A stretch of DNA of 55,555 nucleotides, taken from contig NZ_JAHUWH010000027.1 in assembly GCF_019219095.1 (NCBI RefSeq), positions 1 to 55,555 of the forward strand, in the 5' to 3' direction. The notes under the pieces were generated by a model that saw only the letters and a list, made by a program, of their open reading frames with translations, made no database searches and was not told where the DNA came from. The translations under genes were made by a program, and so were the position numbers. Shown piece after piece: positions 1 through 8,491 of the stretch; position 1 is the stretch's first letter, and each line of letters starts with the position of its first letter. This DNA comes from Acidovorax sp. sic0104. Its GTDB lineage: Bacteria; Pseudomonadota; Gammaproteobacteria; Burkholderiales; Burkholderiaceae_C.

Positions 1-250
1 TTGGCGATGAGCAACCCACCACGGCGGCCAAGCGCTTCACCAGCGAGACTACCACCCCGACGACGGGCGCCACCAGCGTGCCTGAGGTGACCTTCAACCT
101 GCGGTATCCGGGGCAGTACTTTGACGCGGAGACCAAGCTGCACTACAACTACTTCAGGAGCTATGACAGCAGGACGGGGCGGTATACGCAAGGGGATCCG
201 ATTGGGCTGGACGGGGGGTGGAATCGGTTTGCCTATGTGGATGGGAACCC
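1..250 (+). repeat. Rhs core direct repeat, copy 1
   Basis: Matches 1546-1795 at a constant offset of 1545, with about nine mismatches by eye over the first 240 bases. Similarity stops at the DPxGL hinge, where the two tips diverge. This arrangement allows homologous recombination to swap tips. Confidence 0.9.
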
Positions 251-587
251 TCTATCACAGGCCGACCCAACTGGATTGGCTCCGAATGTTAAACGTGCCA
301 GTTGCACAAAACTCGATCTACAGGTCTGTGATGCAAAGTGTGGCTCTCGGGAAAAAGTACAGGCTTGTTATGTTCAGAATATCCCGCGTTGGAAGAAATA
401 CGATCCAGTAACAGGGCAAAAGGATGTGGACATGGAGCGACAAGTTAACTGTGCTTGCAAAGATGAAGAGCCTGTGTGTGGAAAAACATGTCAAACACTT
501 ATAGTGGGCGGACTCATTATTCTTGGCTCCTGCCTTGCTGGGCCTGTTGGAGGTGTACTCGGAGGGCTCGCTGGAGCGGCGCAATAA
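1..587 (+). CDS. Rhs-family protein, C-terminal end with cysteine-rich toxin tip (partial)
   Basis: The reading frame is open from the window edge, so only the last ~195 residues of a large Rhs/YD-repeat protein are present. The first ~85 residues are conserved Rhs core, including the RYPGQYFDAETKLHYNYFR and GRYTQGDPIGLDGG stretches. The core ends at DPTGL, the usual hinge before the variable tip. The tip (~105 residues) has nine cysteines and ends in a Gly/Ala-rich hydrophobic segment (LIVGGLIILGSCLAGPVGG), suggesting membrane insertion. Rhs proteins are typically delivered by type VI secretion or surface presentation, and the tip is the toxin. I do not recognise this tip. The next gene is a plausible immunity partner. 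Family assignment is firm; tip activity is unknown. Confidence 0.85.
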   Translation, partial: GDEQPTTAAKRFTSETTTPTTGATSVPEVTFNLRYPGQYFDAETKLHYNYFRSYDSRTGRYTQGDPIGLDGGWNRFAYVDGNPLSQADPTGLAPNVKRASCTKLDLQVCDAKCGSREKVQACYVQNIPRWKKYDPVTGQKDVDMERQVNCACKDEEPVCGKTCQTLIVGGLIILGSCLAGPVGGVLGGLAGAAQ

Positions 588-615
588 ATTCAGCACGACG
601 ACGTAGAAAGAAGAT

Positions 616-1017
616 ATGGATGTCAATTCCCTCGAGATAGGGGCAACTTATTATCGAATTGCTTTTGCCGACGTAGCTCAAACGATGCCTAGCATAGAAC
701 CGTTGGTGTACGCCGGAGTTAACATATTCAATCTACCCTCTGGCAGGTCCGATAAGTATTATTTCCAGGATGCGGTCTCCGTCGTAAAGTTTGGTTTGGG
801 TATTCAGTTGGGGCAAGAAGTGCAACCCGCCGCCGAGACGTCGGATCTGAGTCCGACGAGTCATGAGGGGCGTGTGTACTCGGCTCACGAGGCAAGAGAG
901 ATAGGTGAGGTGATAGTTGATCTTCAAGCTCTTGCTATTGAAATTAATTGCACGCTCAAACGAGCCAAGGAGTTGCGCTTTCCGAAGCTATCGAAGGCGA
1001 AAGGAAAGTGGGTCTAG
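616..1017 (+). CDS. Hypothetical protein, candidate immunity protein for the first Rhs tip
   Basis: A 133-residue acidic-to-neutral protein with no signal peptide or membrane segment, starting 28 bases after the Rhs stop. The short upstream sequence contains AGAAAGAAG, usable as a ribosome binding site. Base composition is visibly lower in GC than the Rhs core on either side, as expected for an acquired tip/immunity cassette. I recognise no family. The immunity role is inferred only from position directly behind the toxin tip. Its last ~70 bases overlap an out-of-frame extension of the next Rhs fragment, which is probably not translated there. Confidence 0.55.
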   Translation: MDVNSLEIGATYYRIAFADVAQTMPSIEPLVYAGVNIFNLPSGRSDKYYFQDAVSVVKFGLGIQLGQEVQPAAETSDLSPTSHEGRVYSAHEAREIGEVIVDLQALAIEINCTLKRAKELRFPKLSKAKGKWV

Positions 1018-2147
1018 CGAACCCTGCGCAGACCGTCGCGACTGGGCGTCGGCTCCAACACCGGCCAGGGAACCGACACCCCCAGACCAAATACGCCCAC
1101 AACGGCCTGGGCCAGCGCGTGTTCAAGACCGAGCCGCTGTACAGCAGCGCAGCGGCCAAGCCCGCCAGCACCAAGACCCTGGCCAACCTGCTGGCCGATG
1201 ACGATGAAAGCGATGGCAAAAACAGCCAGGAGCAACCCGGCTTCATCGAACAGTTCAAGGCCTTCCTCTCCAAACTCTGGAGCCCGGCCACCAGCGATGC
1301 AGAAAAACTCGGCTGGAGCTACGTGTACGCAGAAGACGGCACCCTGCTGGGGGAATACGGCTCGGGCGGCGCCAACAGCGCAGGCACGGCCCAATACCTG
1401 TACCTGCCCACTGCCTCAGGTCCTATGCCCATTGCGGCAGTGATCAAGGGTCAGACCTATGCCATCCACAGCGACCACCTGAACACCCCGAGAAAGCTCA
1501 CGCAGGCAGACGGGCAGGCGGCATGGCAGTGGGAATACAGCGCGTTTGGGGATGAGCAACCCACCACGGCGGCCAAGCGCTTCACCAGCGAGACCACCAC
1601 CCCGACGACGGGCGCCACGAGCGTGCCTGAGGTGACCTTCAACCTGCGGTATCCGGGGCAGTACTTTGACGCGGAGACCAAGCTGCACTACAACTACTTC
1701 AGGAGCTATGACAGCAGGACGGGGCGGTATACGCAGGGCGATCCGATTGGGCTGGATGGAGGGTGGAATCGGTTTGGGTATGTGGGGGGGGATCCGCTCG
1801 GTTTTATTGATGTATTTGGTTTGCAAAAGACGGCCGATGAAATGTTAGGCCCTGACACCAAAGACGGTCCTCGGCCACTTGACTACCCCATAACGCCCAA
1901 ACGGCCATTTATTCCCCCTCCACGTCCTCCGCAGCCGCCGAGTGATCCTGACCCTTGGCCAGGTCCCGACGATGCGAAAGGTCAATGCATCAGGCTATCA
2001 GTGCAATGCAGGCAGCAGCGTTGGACCGGCAATTGCAATGCTTGTGAGATGAAATGCATCGCACAAGGCGAATGGCCATTCCGCGGACCTGCCTCATGCC
2101 GACCTCGGAAGAATCAAAATCAATGCGCAGCACCAGGATTTGAATGA
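948..2147 (+). CDS. Displaced Rhs core fragment with second cysteine-rich tip
   Basis: Rhs similarity begins near 1083 (TKYAHNGLGQRVFK) and continues through the conserved core (SDHLNTPRKLTQADGQAAWQW, then RYPGQYFDAETKLHYNYFR) to the hinge at DVFGL. The frame is open upstream to an ATG at 948, but residues before about 45 do not look like Rhs and overlap the previous gene, so the true 5' boundary is unclear. The tip is ~105 residues: a proline-rich linker (PFIPPPRPPQPPSDPDPWPG), then seven cysteines including CNACEMKC. The N-terminal Rhs cage is missing, so this is probably a silent orphan tip that becomes active after recombination into the full-length gene. It overlaps the following gene by four bases (ATGA). 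Confidence 0.75.
   Translation: MHAQTSQGVALSEAIEGERKVGLANPAQTVATGRRLQHRPGNRHPQTKYAHNGLGQRVFKTEPLYSSAAAKPASTKTLANLLADDDESDGKNSQEQPGFIEQFKAFLSKLWSPATSDAEKLGWSYVYAEDGTLLGEYGSGGANSAGTAQYLYLPTASGPMPIAAVIKGQTYAIHSDHLNTPRKLTQADGQAAWQWEYSAFGDEQPTTAAKRFTSETTTPTTGATSVPEVTFNLRYPGQYFDAETKLHYNYFRSYDSRTGRYTQGDPIGLDGGWNRFGYVGGDPLGFIDVFGLQKTADEMLGPDTKDGPRPLDYPITPKRPFIPPPRPPQPPSDPDPWPGPDDAKGQCIRLSVQCRQQRWTGNCNACEMKCIAQGEWPFRGPASCRPRKNQNQCAAPGFE
1546..1795 (+). repeat. Rhs core direct repeat, copy 2
   Basis: Second copy of the Rhs core segment at 1-250; it ends at the hinge of the second tip. See copy 1 for identity. Confidence 0.9.
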
Positions 2148-2515
2148 CTAATACCGATGAATTAATGGGTTGGCTTCACAATATGGCAGAACGCTCGGCA
2201 AGCGAATTAATAGACCATTTTGATGAAAAAGATAGATGCTCGCTTTCTAAACTTGTAGAGCAGTGTGTGCCGGTCCGGCTGGTGCCGGATGACTTAAATG
2301 CGGAGGAGTTTGCTGATTGGATTCATGGCTTAAAAGCTAGTGAAAAAGAATGGAATCGGAATTTGGGAGCTAGAATATTGAAGGCTGAAAATCTCTCAGA
2401 GGGTGGTGATCGTGCAAAAGGGGCAGAGTGTTTGGCAGAATTTGCACAGGAATGCCCTTGGTTGCCGCTAAGGGAAATTGCACAGATTGAGGCTGCGCGG
2501 CTTCGTAAAGAGTAG
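2144..2515 (+). CDS. Hypothetical protein, candidate immunity protein for the second Rhs tip
   Basis: A 123-residue, acidic, apparently all-helical soluble protein rich in Glu, Ala and Leu. Its ATG overlaps the stop codon of the displaced Rhs tip (ATGA), implying translational coupling. That coupling and its size suggest the cognate immunity protein. I recognise no family. Downstream, in the same frame after the TAG stop, there are a further ~30 sense codons, which may be leftover coding sequence of a related gene. Function is inferred from context only. Confidence 0.6.
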   Translation: MTNTDELMGWLHNMAERSASELIDHFDEKDRCSLSKLVEQCVPVRLVPDDLNAEEFADWIHGLKASEKEWNRNLGARILKAENLSEGGDRAKGAECLAEFAQECPWLPLREIAQIEAARLRKE

Positions 2516-3036
2516 TTGTTGAATTCCACTGTTGATGCTTCGAATGCATATTGGAAGTTAATTGCCAAGCGGTTGCCGGAGTACGCATCTGGGGGGGACT
2601 CGTGGCCGAGACGCTGGCCATGCTAAGGCTGAACCACAACTGCAAGATGCACTCCGAGTTGGATCTGCACTCTCAGTTAAAATTTTTTTGGTTCGTATTA
2701 ATAGTAGCCACTTGATTTTTAAAGAAGTGGATGTGGTTATTTGGCTTTCATTTTTGGATTATGTGGCTTTGAAATTGATTTGCCATATTGGAAATAAAAG
2801 AATGCAAAAACTATTTTATGGTGCATCCGAAGGCGATATTTTCAAAATTTAGTTTTGATCTATGTAGGGCATTGGTGTTGGTAGGCCTGGTCGGGCTTAT
2901 CAAAAATACAATTAAGACTCTGAATGCGGAAATTGGAATATAAAAATAGATTCTGTCTTGGATGGAAAGATGGAAGTGGTAGCTCGATATTTGCGCTGGG
3001 ATTACAAAGACAACTCGCGGGTTGATGAGGGGTCGC
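2516..3036. other. Low-GC stretch without a recognisable gene
   Basis: About 520 bases, clearly richer in A+T than the surroundings. Short open stretches occur (2562-2852, 2818-2943 and about 2925-3040, plus strand), but none has a family match I know or a good start signal, and they lie in different frames. The pattern fits degraded tip/immunity cassettes trailing an Rhs locus. Confidence 0.5.
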
Positions 3037-3038
3037 GA

Positions 3039-3070
3039 AAAAGGCCCTGGCATCACTGCCAGGGCCTTTT
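3039..3070 (-). terminator. Rho-independent terminator
   Basis: A 14-bp perfect stem (3039-3052 with 3057-3070) around a 4-base loop, flanked by A-runs on one side and T-runs on the other. It can end transcription from the minus-strand gene at 3116-3754 and also from the Rhs side. Confidence 0.85.
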
Positions 3071-3115
3071 GCATTTCAGAGCCAGACACGCGCCTGGCCA
3101 GGTTCATCGTGACGC

Positions 3116-3754
3116 TCAGGCCGCCTCAGCAGCATCCGCCCGCTGCAGCTGCAGCGCCTGCACTGGCGTGAGATACGCACGCCCCGCAAACGGCCCGAGT
3201 TGCAGCGGCCCCAGCGCTTCCACCTCCGGCTGTGTCTGCGCCTCCGGCTGCTGTTTGGCAGCATCCACCAACCGATTCAATACGAGCTTCATGCGGTGCA
3301 TCTTCACGTCGTCCACATGGCGCTCCACCTCGATGTCATCCGGCACATGCGACAGCAGCGCCATCGCCCGAGAAAGCCCGTCCTCAGACGCCGCAAGGGC
3401 CTTGAACACCTCCACCCGCGCATAGGCCGCATACGCGTTGTCGTGGGCTTGCGCAAAGGCCTGCGCAGCCCGTGATGCGGCGACGCGGCTGGGCAAGGCT
3501 GTGCGCTCCGAATCAGCCAGCGCCTCGCGCAGCTCTTCGGCGATGGCCAGTGCATCGTTCTTCTTGAACAGCGCTTCCTTGACCGGCTTCGTCTTCTCAT
3601 AGCCCGAAGCCGCGAGCACTGCCTTGAACTCCTGCGTTGCCGCCTCGCCCGCCGCTTCATACGTGGCGATCGTATTGGCCGCATGCGATCGCGTTTCCGA
3701 CGGTGGGCCGTGCAGGGTTGTTGAGCCCAAGAGGCAGACGCCAAGCGAGAGCAC
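3116..3754 (-). CDS. Hypothetical exported protein
   Basis: A 212-residue Ala/Glu-rich, probably helical protein. The start is a GTG, and the short N-terminal hydrophobic stretch (MLSLGVCLLGSTTL) resembles a lipoprotein or signal leader, although no in-frame ATG exists upstream. The gene begins only 45 bases after the mature 3' end of the tRNA-Arg gene and ends at a strong terminator, so it may share the tRNA transcript. Overlapping frames on both strands are also open because of codon bias. I do not recognise a family, and the gene could be mispredicted at its 5' end. Confidence 0.5.
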   Translation of the reverse strand: MLSLGVCLLGSTTLHGPPSETRSHAANTIATYEAAGEAATQEFKAVLAASGYEKTKPVKEALFKKNDALAIAEELREALADSERTALPSRVAASRAAQAFAQAHDNAYAAYARVEVFKALAASEDGLSRAMALLSHVPDDIEVERHVDDVKMHRMKLVLNRLVDAAKQQPEAQTQPEVEALGPLQLGPFAGRAYLTPVQALQLQRADAAEAA

Positions 3755-3799
3755 ATAAAAAAAGTCCGCAAGAGCCTGAACCCTTGCGAACTGTGTGTT

Positions 3800-3874
3800 T
3801 GGTCCCCTCGACAGGAATCGAACCTGTATCTAGCGCTTAGGAGGCACTCGTTCTATCCATTGAACTACGAGGAG
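3800..3874 (-). tRNA. tRNA-Arg (anticodon CCU)
   Basis: The minus strand folds into a full cloverleaf. The 7-bp acceptor pairs CTCCTCG with CGAGGGG. The D stem is GTTC/GAAC. The anticodon stem AGTGC/GCGCT holds loop CTCCTAA (anticodon CCT). The T arm is ACAGG-TTCGATT-CCTGT. The discriminator is A, and CCA is encoded. It decodes AGG. Confidence 0.95.
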
Positions 3875-3937
3875 AGAGCAACCGCGCATTGTAGGGGCTG
3901 TGCGGCGCGGTTTCTGGCGGGGCGGCTCTACCGTGCC

Positions 3938-6900
3938 TCAGTCGTACTTCATGGTGTAGATCAAATCCACCGCGCTCTTCTCCCCCGTCTGGCCGCGCAA
4001 TGTGAGGCGGCGGGACAGGTCGTAGAAGATGTACAGCGTGCCCAGCGTGCCCGACAGGCTGCGCTCGTACGTCACATACAAGTCCTTGGACAGGCGCTTG
4101 CCGAAGGTGAGCGCCGCGCCCGTGGCATCTTCGCCCGCGCCGGGGCCCTTGAAGCCGATCTCGTCCAGGCCCACGCGGTTGGCGATGTTGGCGGCGGTGT
4201 TGTTGCCGCCACCGCCACCTCGGCCCAGCAGGGCCAGGGCGGCTTGCTGCAGCACGGCGGCCTCGGCGCCGCCGGCGGCGGCGTTGCGGCCCAGCACCAC
4301 CCACGACAGCTTTTCGGCGTCGGGCAGTTCGGGGTCGGAGTACAGGCGCACGCGCGGGGCCTGGGCGCTGCCGCTGACCTGCACGCCCGCGCGCACGCTG
4401 ATGTTGGGGCGCAAAGCCAGGATGTCGAGCGACGGGTTGTTGTACGGGCCGTTGAAGCGGATGAGGCCGGTCTCCACGTCCAGCATCTGGCCCCAGGCGC
4501 GGTAGCGGCCTTCTTCGGTGCGCACTTCGCCGGTCACGCGCGGCGGGGCGCCGGCCACGGCGCTGCTGCGGATGTCGACCTCGCCGGTCAGCCGTGTAGT
4601 GATGCCGTGCCCGTGCAGCGCGAAGTCGCGGCCCAGGTTGAGGGTGATGGCGATGTCGGGCGGCTTGGCGGTTTCGGCCTGGGCGGCCACCTGGTTGGCG
4701 CGGGCGGCGGCCTGGGCCTTGGCCTGGTCTTCCTTGTCCTTGGCGGCAGAGCGCACGACTACGTCCGAGCCCAGGCTGGGCGCGCTTTCGTCGGGCAGGA
4801 TGATGGTGGCGCGGTCGGTGGTCAGCTTGCCGCGCAGGCTGATCTGGCCCTGCTGCAGCTGGGCCTGCAATTGGCCCGACACGCTGATCTGCCGGTCTGC
4901 GCGCACTAGCACCTGCAGGGCCTTGGCCTCGGCCTGCATCGACATGGCGATGCCCGACATGCCGTTGCCCGCCTGGCCCCAGGTGATGCGGCCCGTGCCG
5001 GTCAATGTGCCGCCATCCTGCGGCGCAGCAGTGCGGTTGCCGCTGAATCCCGCGATGCGGGCCCCGCTGCCGCGCCCGCCCTGCAGGCGGAACTCGGTGA
5101 TGTCGAGCTGGTTGCCGCTCAGCGCCGCCCGCAGGCGTCCGGCTTGCAGGTCCACGCCGTCGACCACAGAGCGCACGGCCAGTTCGTCCGCCCCGAGCGT
5201 GCCGGCCCAGCGGGGCACGTCGCGTGTGCCCGACAGGGTGGCGCTGGCATCGAGGGTGCCGCGCACACGCCAGCCAGGCGGTGCCAGGGCGGACCACACC
5301 CCGACGTCCGGCAGGCGCGCACGCAACGTGCCGGCCAGCGGTGCATCGGCGGCCCAGGTGATGGCCGCAAGGTCGGTGCCGGCCCCTGCGCTGCTGCTGT
5401 TGCTGTTGCCCAGCGTCAGCCGGGTGCTGGCGCTGGCGTCTATCTCGCCGGCACGGTCACTGGCCCAGGCCAGGCGGGCGCGCAGGGCGTCGCCTTGCAG
5501 GTCCACCGAGATCTCGGCTTGCCGCACGCCGGCCGGCGTGCCTGCCGCTGGCTTGGACGTGGCCTCCGTCGCGATCACGGTGGTGGCTCCTGCTCCGGCA
5601 CCTTGGCCGCTGCTTTGCACGGCAGTCACGGCGGTAGGGTCGCCCGCCAGAATGCGCAGGTCGCCGCTGGCGCGGCGCAGGCTGGCGCTGGCGCGCAGGG
5701 GGTTGGCCGTGTCCAGGTTCCATTGGCCGTCGAGCAGCAGGGTGCTGGCCAGGCCCATGCGGGCCAGCAGCGGTTGCATGGGGCGGCCCGCCGCTGCCGG
5801 GGTGCCGCCGATGCCCAGTGCGTCTACCCAGGCCAGCGGCAGGCCTTGCAATGTGCCCTGGGTCTGCAGCTGCAAGGCTGCTCCGGTGCTCACACGCACG
5901 GGCTGCCAGCGCAGCACCACGGCGCCGGGCTCCGGGCCGGTCAGCCGGGCCTGGCCTGCGGAGGTCTGCAGGGTCAGGGCGGACGCGGGGGACGTTGGTG
6001 TGTTGGTGCTGCGTTGGTTGTTGGCGCGGGCGGTGGCGCCGGCCGTGCTGCCCGCACCCGAGGCTGTGGTCACGGTCACGGACAGGGGTTCGGCCAGCTG
6101 CAGCGACCAGGGGCCGGGCCGCTGGGCATCCTGTGCCTGCACGCGCAGTTCGCTGATCTGCGCGCGCCACTGTGCGGGGGCCGCCAGGCCGCCGGACAGC
6201 CGGGCCTGCAGGCTGGCGCGCTGCATCTGCTGGGCCTGGCTGGCGTTCAGGCGCGCTTCGCCGTCCAGCGACAAGGCGGCCTGCAGCACGTTGCCCGACA
6301 GCTCGGCCTTCACGCCGCGCAACTGCAGGGCCAGGGGCCGGCTGCCCGCGTCCTTGGATGGGGGCAGGGCCAGGTCGAATTGCGATGTGGCCAGCGTGGC
6401 CTGCAGCTCGAAGGTGTCTTTGCCTGCAGGCATTGCGCCGCCGCTACCTGCGGCTTTCAACTGGCCTGCCAGCGTCTGCCAGCCGCCCTTCCAGCGCGAC
6501 GTCACCGAGACGGCGCCTTTGCCAGACGCGCCCTGCAGGGTGGCCTGCACCGTGCCGCCCACCCACGGCAGGCCGGCGAGCCAGCGCTGGGTGGCATCCG
6601 CATCGGTCCACTGCAGTTGCAGGTCGCCAGCGCCGCTTGTGGGCGCAATGCTGCCCTGGGCGCGTGCCGTGGCGCCGGGCACGGTCACCGCCAGCTGGCC
6701 CTGCACGGCGGGGCCAGCCAGGGCGATACGCAGGTCGGTGGCCTGGGCGCGTGCCTGCAGGGCGTCGAGCAGCAGGCGGTCCAGCTGCACGGTGCCGCCT
6801 CCGGGAGCGCTGTTCGCAGCCGCTGGTTGCCAACTGCCCTGCGCGGCCAGCGTCTGGATGCTGAGCAGCGCGGGGCGGCCCTTGGCCCCCGCGCGTGCGG

Positions 6901-8491
6901 GCACCAAGGCAGCGCCGGTGGCGCGGATGTCCGCGTTGAAGCGCACCTTGTCGCCCTGCGTGTTCGCGCTGATGCGGCCTGCCAGCGGCACGGCGGCCAT
7001 GGCGGTGTGCAGCAGGTCGGGGCGCAGGTTGCGCAGTTGCGCCTCGCCCTCCACGGCCTGGGTGGACGGGGTGAAGTGGCCTTGCAGCGTGGCCGTGCCC
7101 TGGCCTGCGGTGGCGACGGCGCTGGGCACGGACCAGCGCGTGCCGTCATAGGTGGCCTGCGCCTGCAGGGCGGACAGGGGCAGTCGGCCTTGGTCCCACG
7201 GGCCGGCCAGGTCGTTCTTCAGTTCCGCCCGCAGGGCCCAGCCGGTGGTCGGGCCTCCAGGAGCGCTCGGAGCGTTGGGGGCCGTGCCGGGCGCGGGAGG
7301 CTGCGGGGCGCCTGGCGTGGTGACTGCCACGGGCCCGGCCTGCACGGTGCCGTGCAGCAGTGTGCGGGGGGCCTCGGGCCACAGCGCGGCCAGGTCTGCC
7401 GCGCGCAGTGCGGCGATGGCAGCCAGCAAGGGCTGGTCGGCCCAGGGCGTGAGGGTGGCGGCCAGGTCGGCCTGCATGGGCGCTGCCGGGGGTGGGGGCG
7501 ATGCTTGTTCGCGCCGGGTTGCGCTGGCTACGCTGGCTGCGCGGGATGCTGTCTTGCTGGCGGCCCGGGCGGTGGGTGGTGTGGCGGGTGCTGCAGCAGG
7601 CGGGGCCGACGCGGCAGAAGCTGCGGAGGCCGGTGGTGCGACGGGCGCGGCTGCGGGGCTGATGCGAGCCTTCAGTTCCAGTTGCGCGGCAGCGGTGGCC
7701 AGCGTGCCTTGCAGGGTGGCATGCGCGCCCAGGTGCAGCGGCGCGCCGCCGCCGGGCACGGCCGTCTGCACGGTACCGTCCACCGTGGCCGCCAGGGCCA
7801 TGGGCGCGTCGGCCTGCAGAGTGGCCTTGGCGCTGTAGCGTCCCTGCGCCAGTTCGACCTGCTGGATGTTCAGGCGGTGCTCGCTGCCGTCGTAGCGGTA
7901 GTCACCCTGCAGGCCCAGCACCTGCACGCTCTGCGGGCCCGCCCATTCGATGGTGTCCACGCGAAAGGGCGCGCCGATCTGCAGTGGCAGCCGCAGCTGC
8001 ATGAGCGGTTCGCGCGGTTCGGTGCTGGGCGGCGCATCGGCGGCTGGTGTGATCTGCACCCGCGCGGCGTGCACCTCGCCCAGCTCCAGACGACGGTGCA
8101 GCAGGGGCATGAGCTGCCAGCCCAGTGCGATGTCGTTCACTTCCACCGAGAGTGCCGGGCTGCTCCAGCGCAGCCAGCCGATGCGCCCACCACCGCGCAG
8201 CGAGCCGCTGACATCGCGGCTCTCCAGCTGCTGGCCTGCAGGCAGGTACTGCGCGGCACGTGCCAGGGCGGCTGCCAGCGATGTGCTGCTGCCGGCCCAC
8301 CACCACAGCGCTGCAGCCGCTGTGATGAACAGCGCCACCAGCGCCGCGAGGAACCAGCCCAGGCCGCGCAGCGCGCGGTGCGCCTTGCGCCGCTGTGGCG
8401 GCTTGTGAGATGACGAGCCGGCGCTGAAGTCCGATGACCTGGCGCGTGGCGACGCCGGAGCTGGCGGCGGGGTGGCGTCCTGGGTGGCCAT
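3938..8491 (-). CDS. tamB: Translocation and assembly module inner-membrane protein TamB
   Basis: A protein of about 1517 residues. It starts at MATQDATPPP, whose ATG overlaps the tamA stop by one base. One N-terminal transmembrane helix (about residues 47-68, LGWFLAALVALFITAAAALWWW) anchors it in the inner membrane. A long repetitive beta-rich region follows, with Ala/Pro-rich inserts near residues 260-310. The C-terminal DUF490/TamB domain ends in a beta-signal-like sequence (LIYTMKYD). In the known system TamB spans the periplasm and works with TamA in outer-membrane protein insertion or lipid transport. Adjacency to tamA supports the call. The frame stays open upstream of this ATG, but that part overlaps tamA and is a shadow. 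Confidence 0.93.
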   Translation of the reverse strand: MATQDATPPPAPASPRARSSDFSAGSSSHKPPQRRKAHRALRGLGWFLAALVALFITAAAALWWWAGSSTSLAAALARAAQYLPAGQQLESRDVSGSLRGGGRIGWLRWSSPALSVEVNDIALGWQLMPLLHRRLELGEVHAARVQITPAADAPPSTEPREPLMQLRLPLQIGAPFRVDTIEWAGPQSVQVLGLQGDYRYDGSEHRLNIQQVELAQGRYSAKATLQADAPMALAATVDGTVQTAVPGGGAPLHLGAHATLQGTLATAAAQLELKARISPAAAPVAPPASAASAASAPPAAAPATPPTARAASKTASRAASVASATRREQASPPPPAAPMQADLAATLTPWADQPLLAAIAALRAADLAALWPEAPRTLLHGTVQAGPVAVTTPGAPQPPAPGTAPNAPSAPGGPTTGWALRAELKNDLAGPWDQGRLPLSALQAQATYDGTRWSVPSAVATAGQGTATLQGHFTPSTQAVEGEAQLRNLRPDLLHTAMAAVPLAGRISANTQGDKVRFNADIRATGAALVPARAGAKGRPALLSIQTLAAQGSWQPAAANSAPGGGTVQLDRLLLDALQARAQATDLRIALAGPAVQGQLAVTVPGATARAQGSIAPTSGAGDLQLQWTDADATQRWLAGLPWVGGTVQATLQGASGKGAVSVTSRWKGGWQTLAGQLKAAGSGGAMPAGKDTFELQATLATSQFDLALPPSKDAGSRPLALQLRGVKAELSGNVLQAALSLDGEARLNASQAQQMQRASLQARLSGGLAAPAQWRAQISELRVQAQDAQRPGPWSLQLAEPLSVTVTTASGAGSTAGATARANNQRSTNTPTSPASALTLQTSAGQARLTGPEPGAVVLRWQPVRVSTGAALQLQTQGTLQGLPLAWVDALGIGGTPAAAGRPMQPLLARMGLASTLLLDGQWNLDTANPLRASASLRRASGDLRILAGDPTAVTAVQSSGQGAGAGATTVIATEATSKPAAGTPAGVRQAEISVDLQGDALRARLAWASDRAGEIDASASTRLTLGNSNSSSAGAGTDLAAITWAADAPLAGTLRARLPDVGVWSALAPPGWRVRGTLDASATLSGTRDVPRWAGTLGADELAVRSVVDGVDLQAGRLRAALSGNQLDITEFRLQGGRGSGARIAGFSGNRTAAPQDGGTLTGTGRITWGQAGNGMSGIAMSMQAEAKALQVLVRADRQISVSGQLQAQLQQGQISLRGKLTTDRATIILPDESAPSLGSDVVVRSAAKDKEDQAKAQAAARANQVAAQAETAKPPDIAITLNLGRDFALHGHGITTRLTGEVDIRSSAVAGAPPRVTGEVRTEEGRYRAWGQMLDVETGLIRFNGPYNNPSLDILALRPNISVRAGVQVSGSAQAPRVRLYSDPELPDAEKLSWVVLGRNAAAGGAEAAVLQQAALALLGRGGGGGNNTAANIANRVGLDEIGFKGPGAGEDATGAALTFGKRLSKDLYVTYERSLSGTLGTLYIFYDLSRRLTLRGQTGEKSAVDLIYTMKYD

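Noticed and set aside
3076..3425. Plus-strand frames over the gene at 3116-3754
   Set aside because: Arg/Ser/Cys-rich text typical of shadow frames. The minus frame ends at a terminator.
4029..8413. Long open frames on the plus strand opposite tamB
   Set aside because: They are shadows caused by strong GC codon bias. The minus frame has the TamB domain, a membrane anchor and coupling to tamA.
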